This document shows positions 53,800-64,000 of a stretch of 64,000 nt of DNA, piece by piece. How positions within the stretch are numbered: the first letter of the stretch is position 1; each line of letters opens with the position of its first letter. The notes below the pieces were generated by a model. The model had not been told where the DNA came from. It searched no databases and was given only the letters and a program-made list of their open reading frames with translations. This stretch comes from Adiantum capillus-veneris (Eukaryota; Streptophyta; Polypodiopsida; Polypodiales; Pteridaceae), in assembly GCA_014529385.2 (NCBI GenBank), contig CM043944.1, forward strand, positions 68,013,895 through 68,077,894, given 5' to 3'. Position numbers and translations under genes: made by a program.

Positions 53800-54570
53800 T
53801 ACTGTCACCTAGCTAGCTTCTAGCAATTGTTTATTCCAATGTTTGTTGAGTGCAAACCAATCATCCTTGAACATCAGAGCATAGTAGATTCCCTTGTCTT
53901 GCACTATATAGAAGTGGCCGCACTTCGGCCATCGCCAAGCTATCCACTCGAAGTTGGACTCGTAGATAGGCATCAAGAGATTATCTAGCCCTTCCACAAC
54001 TCTATTGACAAGAAATCTTTTAGTGCCATTAAGGTGAAATTGGGTAGCTAGTTGCGTTGCATCTTTCCAACTCTTATTATTGTTGTCCTAGAAATGGGTC
54101 AGGTGCTTGAGTCCTTTGTTATTCACCTTTTTTTGCAATTTATCTCCAAAAAGGGTTTATTAGTATGCTGCTTGCCTTGGAAAGTCAAGGGGACCAATAT
54201 GTTATGGAGTTCTAAAAATATTTGGTTATCTCTCCACACTCCACGGCCTTCGTTCCTCTGTTGCATGTACGTACCAGCTCGCCCTTTGTGTCACCTAGTC
54301 TCAATCTGGGCCACCAAGGGGCTAGAAGTTTGCTACAAACGTCTATCATTTTCTATTGACCGCCTTGAGAAGTAGAGCTTTGCCTTGTCCATCATATCCT
54401 TTGTCATAATAGCACATGCCTAGTCTTGCTTTGCAATTGAGACCACAAGTTTTGCACACTAGGTCTCAACATGAACAACAAGGTTGAGTATGTCGATACC
54501 AGCATGGTCCACTGGCCTAACGACTGCCTCCCAATATTCCCATTGCCAGGACACATTGGATTGTTGAAGT
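53800..54570 (-). pseudogene. LINE family 2, RT C-terminal fragment
   Basis: The reverse strand carries pieces matching the forward copy at 58520-59270: a HAGIDILNLV block, KDMMDKAKLYF, VEGLDNLLMPIYESNFEW and AWRWPKCGHF. The forward copy has LGGLGILNLV, KELDKVVMPICESNFVW and AWRWPRSSLF. It lies after the RT core of ORF2. Many frame breaks are present. No RT core or 3' tail is attached. Confidence 0.65.
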
Positions 54571-55039
54571 TAGTTAAATTTCATGAACTCTCAATCGTAC
54601 ATTCTTGTCTAGAGGTAGTTGATGTGGTATGATTGTACCAATATGATTTATTATAAATAGAAATTACCAAATACAAGCAGGTGAGCTGTGTTTCATATGT
54701 ATATGTGCCATGCGGGGGTAACTATAGCCATGTAAGTTCATGGGGAGGGGTGATTTCAAAGAGTTGGTTACATCTATAGGTTTACGAAGGAGAAGGGGTC
54801 ATTTATTTTACGACTAATTGTATGTGCTAAGAGGGATTTTCAAAATACTTCTTGAATGAAAGTGATTGTTTGGAAGGTGAACCCCATATGTGTGTGTGGT
54901 GTGAGAGAGGGGGGGGGGACGGGGGGCTTTTAGAAACGTAAGTCTAGCAAACGTTCCTAAAATAAGCGTACTAAGATAATTATGGAAGCTAAATGCAAAT
55001 GAGTTATATTTCTTGCATGAAATTACCAATGTAAGGATT
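54571..55039. other. no recognisable gene
   Basis: AT-rich sequence with a G-run at about 54909-54925. No frame or repeat structure that I can support. Confidence 0.4.
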
Positions 55040-55618
55040 TGGGAAATGGATCTTTATTGCAAATTGCGCCACCTTCAAGCTCCCCCGTCTTCATCTCTAA
55101 AGACATCTCCTGCACGCCAAGTCTGCTCGGACCAACCTCATGTTGGTCGGGAATAGAGCGGTGGCAGCGAGCAAGCCGGCTTGGTGCTTTTGGATCCAAA
55201 GGGTTGGTTGCTTACGATGGTGCCATACTTCCCGTAAAAGCCTGTTGTGAATAGGCTGCTCTTCTAGTGGCTCTTTTGCATCTTCTTGTTGGTGATGGAG
55301 CACTTCAGCTCCCCCTATATGCGACTTGCTTCTCGGGTCGGATTTCTATGGTCTACATGGATGTGCGATGTGTTGGAGGATGTCTCCCTGATTAGCCAAT
55401 GTATCTCTATTTGTTTCTCATCTTGGGGGGGGTTATCATTTGAGAGTGACAGTCCCTTTCATTGCCATGCCAGCCCCTTGACACCTACAACATGGTTCTC
55501 TTTCTCTTGTCTCCTGGATTTGTTGACACCCTGGTTCAGATTTGAGCAGGATCTTGTAAATTTTTTGGAGCTTAATATTGTAATCACCCATAGGTTGTGA
55601 GCTTTGGGGCAAAAAGAA
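55040..55618 (+). pseudogene. LINE family 2, 3'-end fragment
   Basis: Low-similarity ORF2-tail frames end in a tail (ATTGTAATCACCCATAGG, TTGTGAGCTTTGGGGCAAAA) that parallels the tails at 56486 and 59872. It is identified mainly by that tail. Confidence 0.4.
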
Positions 55619-56039
55619 GGAAACTGTTTGCACATGTGCACAAGAATAACCAAGGATACTTTCTTAATTATGAAAAAAATTAAGGGCATCTTTTGGCAAA
55701 GTATGTGGGCATTTTGGGAATTTTTGCAATTTGAGGGGTATTTCGAGAAATTTTCTAAATTTCATGAGTACTCCGGGAATTCTCCCTTTTCTTAATGATA
55801 CGTGTGGACTTAAAGAGATTGGAAAACAATAAATAAATAAAGTTGAGTGAGGTAGCTCTACTACTTGCTAGCTGAGAGGTGACATGAAGCATGTGAGAAG
55901 GACCACAAGAAGTTATATTCAATGGAAAGTATAAAATAAATTTTCGCGTGGGACCTTTACTTTTGCACTATCATTCTCAAAGCTATCTATGCAAAGTTTT
56001 CCCTTTAAACACTTACCATGAAACTTAGCTGCTGAGCTA

Positions 56040-56516
56040 GTGAAGACCTGTCACACTTTTTTATGGAATGTCCAACCATAAGAGGTTTGGCAAGGAAGGT
56101 GTACAAATGGATTCAAAGAACGTGGAGGCTTGGTTTCTTCAAGAAGAATCTTTTTCTTGGACGAAAATGCTTTCGAAGTCCTGTCCTTCTTATCTGTACC
56201 CAAATTGCTACATTTTGCATCTTTTACAATATCTGAAAGGCAGGAACTTCTGTGTCTTCAATAATGAGGTTTTTGTGGTCAGTTTTTCAATAATTATTCA
56301 AGAAAACAAAGAATTGATATATACGATAAGTAAAAGTCATGACTCGGATGATTGAATTTTGGCAGCACAAACCATTCGATCAAAGCTTTTATGTTGTAAA
56401 GTTTGAGATAATATCCGCCTCTCAAGGCTCGGCATGTGGGCTTGAGATTGATGTGTAATTTTATGTTCTCTTTCTAATACAATCACTCACAATTGTGAGT
56501 TTTGCCAAAAAAGAAA
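56040..56516 (+). pseudogene. LINE family 2, zf-RVT and 3' tail
   Basis: HFFMECPTI, VYKWIQRTWR, FFKKNLFLGR and SPVLLICTQI align with HLFMGCQSI, ICKWIQRTWK, CFKTHLFFGS and SPALLISTQI of the copy at 59410-59580. The tail contains CTCACAATTGTGAG at 56486-56499 followed by TTTTGCCAAAAAA. Confidence 0.65.
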
Positions 56517-57099
56517 GTTTCATATTAGCCATGAAACTTAGCTACAATGTGGGTATCCGTTGATGTAAAAGCTGAGAGGTGACATTGAAGCATGTGTTGG
56601 GTTTTAACTTGTGGAGAAGATAGAACCTTTCATAACTCTCCAGAATGTTTTTTTGGTGGCCATCAAACATGCCTAGCAATGATACAAAACCAAGTCCGTC
56701 TCCGCTAACAACTCAAGAAAAGGACGGATTATGGTACAAGGTGAAGGAATGGAATCAGTGTCCGGGAAAAGTGTGTCTCAGCTTAGCCTTGAGCCGGTTG
56801 CAAAATCAAAGTAGCCGGTTGAGGGTAGGGCAAGAAGGAGAAAATTCTGCTTAAAATACATGAAAAATAGTGTAATTTTGCAAAATACTGACTAGAATTG
56901 TAAAATTTATGGTTCAGATTTGTCTTGGAGGGATTTTTGTATGTTTGTGAAAATGATTTTCCGTGAACATTGAATGAAAATCACATTAAATAATTTGTAA
57001 GTTTATGAACATTTATAGCTAAAATATTCCAAATTTTGAAAGGGATCAAGAGGCTTAAAGATTTTTTTTCTTTACATAGGAAATTGATCGTTGCCTTTT
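56517..57099. other. no supported gene
   Basis: AT-rich. The 69-codon frame at 56645 is rich in Ser, Gln and Arg with no motif. The phrase GTGTCTCAGCTTAGCC...GCCGGTTG recurs in similar form near 60117-60157, so this is repeat-derived. Confidence 0.4.
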
Positions 57100-57290
57100 G
57101 AAACAAATAAACTCTATTGAATGGAACATGACGACTGGTGCGGCAACAATTGGTTAGCTAATGAATCCTTGTCCAGGTCCTTCGTAGTGTCTTAGGGTGT
57201 CCCCCTATTAGCCTCATTGTAATTTATTGGTTTTGCTAATGTAATTCACTCATCATTGTGAGTTTGATATTTTTTATTTTTATTTTGGAG
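57100..57290 (+). repeat. LINE family 2, 3' tail remnant
   Basis: The segment ends with CTCATCATTGTGAG (57249-57262), a changed copy of the tail palindrome, followed by a T-rich run. It includes a CCCCCTATTAGCCTCATTGT block typical of LINE tails. Confidence 0.4.
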
Positions 57291-58045
57291 GCAAATACTA
57301 GTGTATAGACCACGTCTCTACACTAGTGTCTATGGTAAAGGTAGCAATAAAGAGACGTGCATGTATAGCCAATTTTATGAGGCTCGCTATCTCGAGGGGT
57401 GTACCTTCACAAAACTATCCATATAATGTGTGTTCAAAATCTATTAAAAAAACCCTTTCACTTACATGTTTAAGGTATTAAAATGACCTTTTGACCTCTC
57501 TTTTTTTTCGAAAACTTGTGAATTTTTCTCTAAAATCAACTAAGAATAATCGTGTTAAAATTTTAACATTTTGACAATTCAAAAACATATTCGTTTGAAC
57601 TCTGTGGTAACTTACATGTTTAAGAGGTTAACTCCCCGAGCCCACTATTAAGCACTCTTGTTCTAGTAAAAGTGCAAAATCCTAAAAGTGATTAATTTAG
57701 ACCCTGTATTTTAAGAACTTCTTTTTGAACAAAAGGAGAGGAGAGTGGTGGGACTACCCTACACATTCATAGAGCAACCGTCAAGTGAAATACACAGAAG
57801 GGCAAAGTACAAATTCTTTCAACCATAAGAAGTAGCCCTCTTTTGTTTCTCTTTTGTTTCCCACATTGTGTCCGTTTATGGGGCCTTGTATGCCAATTTT
57901 TACCAAAACTACTTCATTGGCTTTCTAAAAGAAACCCTTAGTGTTGTGTTGGGTTATGGAGACTTTCATGCTTACCTTTCATTTCACACCGTGACAAGTC
58001 TTTACTTTTCTTGCATTCTATTGTTTTAGAACGCTAAAGTGAAGC
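57291..58045. other. no recognisable gene
   Basis: AT-rich DNA. Bases near 57420-57475 (ATATAATGTGTGTTC...TATTAAAAAAACCC) loosely echo 4150-4190 (ATATAACGTGAGTTC...TATTAAAAAAATCC), a possible old shared repeat. Confidence 0.35.
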
Positions 58046-58246
58046 TTCACCTTGCATAATTTTAGTAAATTACACACACACACACACATACATACACACA
58101 CACACACACTGCAACACTAATTAAAACCTACTTTTGATAATTTTCGTAAATTTTATACACACATTGCAACATTGATTAAGACCCCCTTCCAAAATCGGAT
58201 TAGAGTGATTAATGCTTTTATGATTCACCTTGCATAATTTTAGTAA

Positions 58247-58280
<34 letters not shown>

Positions 58281-58396
58281 CACACTAATTAAGACCTACT
58301 TTTGATAATTTTAGTAAATTTTATACACACACACATTGCAACATTGATTAAGACCCCCTTCCAAAATCGGATTAGAGTGATTAATGCTTTTATGAT
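58046..58396. repeat. two-copy tandem repeat (about 178 bp) with CA microsatellites
   Basis: Units 58046-58223 and 58224-58396 share TTCACCTTGCATAATTTTAG at the start and GAGTGATTAATGCTTTTATG at the end. Each unit holds two related ATTTT(A/C)GTAAATT..(AC)n modules, so the duplication is nested. CA run lengths differ between units. Confidence 0.9.
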
Positions 58397-58419
58397 CCCA
58401 TATATTGCTTTCCTCAGCC

Positions 58420-59895
58420 CCTGCTCAAGATAACTAAGTGTAACTGGAAAGAATTTTTAAAACCAGTGAATAGGTTTCTTTGGAAGAACAACACGAAAAC
58501 CTCTTGGCCATGGTAGTGGGCTAGATGGGAGGTAGTTGCTCGCCGAGTAGACCTAGGAGGGCTTGGCATTCTTAACCTTGTATCCCATACTGAGGTCATT
58601 TGTGCCAAATTTATGGTCTCATTGGCTAAACAGAGCTTGGACATCATGACCAAGGAAATGCTTTATGCAGTAAAATTGGGATCGAAAGGGGAAAAATGGA
58701 AGGGGGTTGCGATGCACGACAAACTTTTCACCCCGAAGTGGTCTTACCTTAGATCTGGTGGACGCTTAGGGAAACTAATGAGTAAGTGCAAAAGAGCAGC
58801 TCAGGTTCTGGAATGGGGGGAAGCAACCAGATACTTTAAGATATCCATTTTGCATTGGTCCCCTTGGCTCTCTAAAATATTGGGGCCGCCACAAAGCCCC
58901 TATTGGATAGAAATAGCCAGGAATGTGAATAATAAGCGGCTCGTTCGACTAGAGCAATTCTAGGATGGCAACAAGAAGTGCTAGAAAACTGCTGACTCTT
59001 TAGCCATCCAATTTCAAATGAATGGCTTTGAGATCTTACTAGTCTACAGGGGGATGAAAGAGCTTGATAAGGTGGTGATGCCAATTTGTGAATCCAACTT
59101 TGTATGGGAAGCTTGGAGATGGCCCAGGAGTAGCCTCTTTTGGAAACCACACTCTAAAGACACTTACCATACATTAATGTACGAAGCTAATTGGTATATC
59201 CCCCTCAACAAATCATGGAAGAGGCATTGGATGAAAAAACAGTGGGAGGGAGTCATGGAGAACATCTAGAAGCCAAGGTGACCTTAGTATATGAAGATAT
59301 TTATGTGGAAAGTGATGTGGGGTGCTTTGCCGACGGGTGTAAAGATACGACAAAGAGGAATCGGGTCCGATCGTTTCTCGGGGTGCAGAATAGCTAGTGA
59401 AGACATAGCCCACCTTTTCATGGGATGCCAGTCAATCAGTGACATGGCTGGGAAAATATGCAAGTGGATTCAAAGGACATGGAAAACTAACTGCTTTAAG
59501 ACTCATCTGTTCTTTGGTAGTAACAGGTTGGGAAGTCCCGCTCTTCTTATCAGCACTCAAATAATTAGGTACTACTTCACCATATTTGGCAAGCAAGGAA
59601 CCGCCACGTGTTTGAGGGGGATCTGGTTGTGGCAAGCTTTTGTGAAATCATACAAGGGAGAAGAGTGACAATCCACATGATCGGAGGTAAACAAGCCTCA
59701 GAGGACTAGTCTAGAACAATACATGTCCTGATGATATCTTGTAATAAGTAAAGCCTAGGAGTAGGTGTGGTTTCTCTATCAAGAAAAAAACTTGTAATCC
59801 TTTGACACTTAAGGCTCGGTCTGAGCTCGATCGAGGTTGGTGTATATTTCTGATGTTCTTAGCACTATCCACTCACAATTGTGAGTTTTGCAAAA
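58420..59895 (+). pseudogene. LINE family 2, longest copy: RT C-terminus to 3' end
   Basis: It begins in the region after the RT core (NRFLWKNNTKTSW, WWWARWEVV, LGGLGILNLV). It continues through LFTPKWSYLR, VVMPICESNFVWEAWRWP and a finger region (DIAHLFMGCQSISDMA, KICKWIQRTWK) to IWLWQAFVKSYKGEE. At least three stops or frameshifts are present and no endonuclease or YADD core. The 3' tail holds CTCACAATTGTGAG (59872-59885) and an A-rich end. It is 5'-truncated. Confidence 0.75.
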
Positions 59896-60469
59896 AAAAT
59901 AAAAATGAATGGTGCACATTGCAGATCAGTATTTTGAAACAAAATAAAACAAAAAAGAAGTAAAATAAGAAGACACATTAAAAATCAAAACAAAAGAATA
60001 CTTTAGTGCTTTCAAATAAGCATAGAAAATATTCAAATAATTTATTGAAGTGATTTTTTTAAAAAAATCTTCAAATGAGAGAATCTTTTATCAATACCTC
60101 ACTGTTTGAGAAAGGTGTGTCTAAGCTTAGGCTCAAGCCGATTGAAAATCGAGATTAGCCGGTTGCAAAGGATGGTAAAGAAAAAAAAACCCGATAAAAT
60201 ATACTAAAAATAATTCAAATATTTTATAAATTTAAAAATTTCTACTAGTATTTCCATTTTTTATTTGTATAAGGAGGAAACTTACCGCGTAGACAAAAAG
60301 ACTTTCTCGAAGACTCCATCATAAGATCAAACTCCTATGAATATTTTGTTTAATGTTTTGAACTGTAAAGTCATTTTCAAGCATGTAGACAAAGTAAATC
60401 ATGCCTCTGAGAATAGCTTTTTATTCCAAAGTTTTAGCTTTCTATTCACAAGACTTTTGAATCCCTTAA
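59896..60469. other. no recognisable gene
   Basis: A- and T-rich sequence between the LINE tail and the next element. No coding frame or clear repeat boundaries. Confidence 0.4.
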
Positions 60470-61789
60470 CACTAGTTTGATACCAAAATAGGACACTTTA
60501 AGTGTCCTTTTTTAACAAATTTAAATTAAATGCTACTTGCAATAGACAGTTTATTTAAGAAAACCCTTTTGATATGCTTAAATATGTTAGCTAGAGGGTC
60601 TTTTAAAAATATAACCTTGCATTTTAGAGTCTATCATGATCAAGAACTATACTCATCAAGTTGACGCTCGTAAGACAGCGATTGGCGCTTTGAAGAAATC
60701 GCCTTTATAAGCTCAAGAAAAAAATGAAGGACCTTGTAGAAAATTTTAGTGACTCTTCCACAATTTTTCTATAGATAATTGAAAGTTTCATGTGCGGAAA
60801 AAATGACTTTGGAGTATATAAAATAATGGAAAGTTCCATGTGTTTGATATGGTTATTTCAAGCATATCGTCGTATACATAGAAAAATATGTTTCTGATGT
60901 ATTTGTGAGTTTTAGAAAGTGATACATTGCTTGCCCTTTCCATCGAGCACTCAAGGTGGCAAGTAGAAGGGTATTGGTATGCAACAATTATTGGATCATT
61001 TCAAATATTCAAAACTGTAGAAAACTTTCATATTTTCATTCTTGAGACATAAACATTCAAAACCTCAAATAATATCAAACTTTCCATGTAGATCAACTAA
61101 ATGTATCAAAGTACGTGGTACATACACAATTGAGGTGCCTAAAGCCTTGGTTTCAATGTTATTATGGAGAACTCAAGATTTTCAAGACTTTTTGCACGAT
61201 AAAAATTTGAAGATAGAGTTCAAGCAACGAGATTTAATTGAGTTAGCTATAGGGAGCCCAAAAAATACGTAGTTTCTTGGTTTAAATATATAAAGTCATT
61301 TGTAGTCGTCAAATTGCACTAGAATAGTACCAATTTCATGAGGAGACCTTTGGAAGACCAAATTTATGCTCTTATTCAACACGTGCTCGATCAAGTATGA
61401 AATTATGTTTATAGCTTGGATGTGACTTGAAAACTTATCTTGGAAGTGCATTCCATTGTTTTGTAGTACTAAGTGCTAACACTTGGCTTTTATAAACATA
61501 AAAAAGGCTATCTCTACAAAAAGATATAATCATTTTATGGTTTTTTTGGCAAAACAGCTTGAAATTTTACTAAATTTATGTCTTAGAACTTACCAGAATA
61601 CTCTCCATACAGCTTTTATTTTAATATAGAGAAAAATGCAATGTTTTGTTTCCCTCATAACCAATCTATGGTAGAAGCAAGGTGTAAAACACTTCTTTCT
61701 AACTTCATAAATAAATTGCCAAAACATGGTAGAAAAACAGGACACTTTAGTGTCTCAGGACACTAAAGTGTCCAATTACAGAACTAGTG
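60470..61789. mobile_element. 1.32-kb non-autonomous DNA element, CACTAG ends, TTAA flanks
   Basis: The left end CACTAGTTTG... and right end ...CAGAACTAGTG are inverted, and both are backed by GGACACTTTA(A)GTGTCC palindromes just inside (about 60491-60509 and 61740-61775). TTAA lies immediately outside on both sides (60466-60469 and 61790-61793). The interior is AT-rich with no transposase. The ends recall CACTA elements, but those make 3-bp duplications. TTAA fits piggyBac or Sola3-type insertion. It may be an unclassified family. Confidence 0.6.
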
Positions 61790-62040
61790 TTAAGGATATT
61801 TGTCTCTCAAAGAAGGTGATGTAAGGAAACAAAAGGGACAACAAAGTTATTTTCCAAAGACCCTTGCCATGTGGCGCTCATCCAACCAAAGAATCCAAGG
61901 GTCTCAGTGTTGCAACAACCTTGCACAATGAACCCTATGGCCTTCCACGCGCCAATTAGACTCCTTAGAGAATCAAATTCATTTGGCACACACTTAAAGC
62001 TTCAAATAAGAAAAACATCTCTCTCTCTCTCTCTCCCTCC

Positions 62041-62165
62041 TAGATCAAGGTATAGTATGGTTATATTGAGTATGTTTAGCACAACAACATTGATTCCTAC
62101 TTGATAATAGATCAAGGTACAAATGGTTATATTGAGTATGTTTAGCACAACAAAATTGATTCCTA
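62041..62165. repeat. two-copy tandem repeat (about 67 bp period)
   Basis: TAGATCAAGGTA...GGTTATATTGAGTATGTTTAGCACAACAA(C/A)ATTGATTCCTA is present at 62041-62100 and 62108-62165. Confidence 0.9.
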
Positions 62166-62282
62166 AGAGTCCGGATTGAAAAGACTGCAAAAGAAACGTG
62201 CAAAAAGAACCAAAGAAAATAGACATCTTGCCATCCAGTTTTTGTTTCCAAACATGGTGAATGAAATGCTAGTAGTCCTTCA

Positions 62283-62573
62283 CTAGGTAACAATACCAAA
62301 AGCAACAGGCTTTACATTTTTAGTTTTCAACATCCATATGAGATGTACCTCTCCCAAAGGTAAAGCACCAAATAAAAAGTGATTTTTGTAGAAAAGTACA
62401 TTTGAGAGAATCTTCACAGTGCAGACTTTTAATTCTCTCAAGGGCTTACATCTTTGCCCGAAGTAGTTTGGGAATTTCCAATCTTTATTCTTCTCGATCC
62501 ATAGGATATTTGTAAAGGATTCACAACTATATCTTATATCTAATTGATAACTTGTTGATGCTTCTAGCTGCAA
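62283..62573 (-). CDS. possible host exon, unknown protein (96 codons)
   Basis: The reverse-strand frame begins just after a TTTTTTTGCAG, which resembles a splice acceptor, and ends at TAG near 62280. It has ordinary amino-acid composition (SYQLDIRYSCESFTNILWIE, VCTVKILSNVLFYKNHFLFG, GEVHLIWMLKTKNVKPVAFG). The alternating hydrophobic strands with FxNxxLFGxLP faintly suggest an F-box/kelch-type repeat protein, but I cannot name a family. A second reverse frame (61807-61989) could be another exon or chance. Confidence 0.25.
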   Translation of the reverse strand: MQLEASTSYQLDIRYSCESFTNILWIEKNKDWKFPNYFGQRCKPLRELKVCTVKILSNVLFYKNHFLFGALPLGEVHLIWMLKTKNVKPVAFGIVT

Positions 62574-62672
62574 AAAAACAGAGGAAATCTCTCTTTGAGT
62601 CCATCACATGTTGGAGTTCTTGAATCCCTTTTATATGCATGAGAGTTGACTGACCTTTTAAGATATAGTACG

Positions 62673-62718
62673 GCCGGCCGCCTTCGGCGGCCTCTCTCTC
62701 TCTCTCTCTCTCTCTCTC
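62673..62718. repeat. GC hairpin and (CT)n microsatellite
   Basis: GGCCGCC-TTC-GGCGGCC (62676-62692) makes a perfect 7-bp stem with a three-base loop. A CT run follows to 62718. Confidence 0.9.
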
Positions 62719-62849
62719 CCCCTCCTTATCCCATGAAGAGGTGTCCAGAATGGGCTCATCCAGTCAATTTCTACATGCCTCGCTCCTAATAGGTGAGCCT
62801 CATGTGATGGCCTGATGGCCTCATCAACTCGCAAAATCTCCCATCAACC

Positions 62850-63045
62850 ATGATCACTGCGTTCGCCCAACATGGGCAAGGAATGACTCCGTTCACCTCT
62901 TCATTCAAATGCAGAAAGAGATTGAACGGTTTGGGCTTGTCTTGGATGCCATGATTAGAAGTGCACTTATCAATATGTATAGCAAGTGTGGCAGCTTGTA
63001 TCACTTGTCAACAATGTGATTTTATGGAACTCCACTGTAGTAAGA
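62850..63045 (+). pseudogene. PLS-type pentatricopeptide repeat (PPR) fragment
   Basis: Read with frame changes, the sequence gives TMITAFAQHGQG, then after a one-base shift NDSVHLFIQMQKEIERFG, then VLDAMIRSALINMYSKCGSL, then NNVILWNS. 'MI.AFAQHGQG..A..LF..M', 'SALI(N/D)MYSKCGS(L/I)' and 'N(V/I).(S/L)WN' are hallmarks of plant PLS-class PPR proteins, which bind organelle RNA. Only about two repeats survive and there is no start or DYW/E domain. It is probably a decayed copy of a host gene. Confidence 0.6.
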
Positions 63046-63324
63046 GAGCGCCCTTGGGTGGGCACATTAGAGGCACCACAGTAGTAAGAAAGCGCGCTTG
63101 GGTGCTGCGAAGCTTGCTCATATGATTGGCGAGTCTTTGCTCTAATGAAGTCACTGATCTCCCTTAGTGGATGTCTCTCATTGTTCAAGAGACTCTCCCC
63201 TGTGTCTGCGCAACTCTAGCCAAAACACCCCGAGGGATCTCTGATCCTCATCTCTCATGACTCTAGCAAATGGTCTAAAGCCGTCTATGAATCGATAAAG
63301 GAAGCGACCTCGTATCTCAAAACT

Positions 63325-63327
<3 letters not shown>

Positions 63328-63377
<50 letters not shown>

Positions 63378-63440
63378 AAGAGGAGAGAGATAATTTTAAA
63401 CGTTACTGAGAAAAATCAAAGGGACCTATCTGCCTTTGTA

Positions 63441-63523
<83 letters not shown>
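63328..63523. repeat. (GA)n, (GT)n and (GA)n microsatellites
   Basis: A GA tract at 63328-63390, then a GT run (about 63440-63460) fused to an AG run ending at 63523. Frames across them are artefacts. Confidence 0.97.
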
Positions 63524-63526
<3 letters not shown>

Positions 63527-64000
63527 ATGAAATGAAATGTTATATTAAACGTCTTCAAAAGGCCAAAATGACCTATAAGAGCAAACTAATGCAATCTTTT
63601 TATACGATGTCTGGGTACAAAATAAAATGCAATAAAATAAAAGACATAATGCCCAGCATCGGGCGTTGTCTTAGCTCTTCTTTACAACAGCTCGACCTTC
63701 GTCTTCTCCTTCTTCCTCTCCGACTCAGACCCATTCCAGATCAAGTTAGCTGGTCGTATCCTCCGTGATCCTCGATCGGTGCACATACTCTCGGTGTCGG
63801 GCTCCAGCCTGCCTTAATGCTCATCCCTGTAGCACCATATCTGGAGCTCGAGCACGCAGCAAGGCCCAGATGCCAGCTTGCTTGTTTTGTCTAGCTCTGC
63901 ACCTTGGCCGCAGCTTCTCTTCCATAAAAGGGCCTTGTAGTGTCAAGCCGCTTCTCTGCCACAATAGGACCAAGGCTCGAAGCTGGATGATATTGCCAGT
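63524..64000. other. no recognisable gene
   Basis: Mixed-composition sequence with a Leu-rich short frame beside the microsatellite. No motif seen. The window ends here. Confidence 0.4.

Overview
The window looks like repeat-dominated nuclear DNA of a land plant. The evidence is the mix of families: several Ty1/copia and Ty3/gypsy LTR retrotransposons with tRNA primer-binding sites, a CACTA (En/Spm) element with TNP2/DUF4216-like and Ptta/En/Spm 'Transposase_24'-like genes, L1-type LINEs whose ORF1 has a plant-style CCHC knuckle, a scrap of a plant PPR gene, and stop codons placed as expected from CG and CHG cytosine methylation. A non-seed plant such as a fern is possible, but no marker proves it. 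I see no rRNA, tRNA, CRISPR, operon or clearly intact host gene.

Layout. 1-3364: noncoding DNA, then a reverse-strand gypsy LTR (2418-3364) and its leader. 3365-4113: a TRIM-like pair of direct repeats. 4199-8550: a copia element with an uninterrupted 1349-codon gag-pol frame, a 3' LTR and no 5' LTR. 8551-15292: two copies of a second copia family, one inserted in the gag of the other and then rearranged by inversion. 15310-16130: decayed gypsy RT. 16867-17590: a reverse-strand LINE ORF1-like pseudogene. 18146-20720: a forward gypsy LTR, primer-binding site and palindrome-bearing leader, the same family as 2418-3364.

About 21930-52801 is one CACTA transposon that has been opened repeatedly. 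A gypsy element (25075-33191, target duplication ACGT) sits in it. Next to that lies a LINE (33267-52287, 16-bp target duplication). The LINE is split by a gag-only LTR retrotransposon, here called element E (38945-51784, ACGA). One LTR of E is split in turn by a copia element (42650-50093, GACCT). A 288-bp MITE (CTAT duplication) sits in one LTR of the gypsy. Target duplications support the gypsy, LINE, E, copia and MITE insertions. For E, copia and the MITE an unoccupied site or a restored reading frame is also visible. The CACTA terminus (52571-52801) closes the nest.

52802-60469 holds a possible solo copia LTR and at least five fragments of a second LINE family. 60470-61789 is a 1.3-kb element with inverted CACTAG ends flanked by TTAA. 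The last 2.2 kb holds a possible host exon, a PPR fragment and long microsatellites.

Nothing here is a cooperating gene system. The interest lies in the resolved insertion and inversion history, the gag-only element E, and repeated palindromes in a retrotransposon leader that could act as RNA dimerisation or packaging signals.
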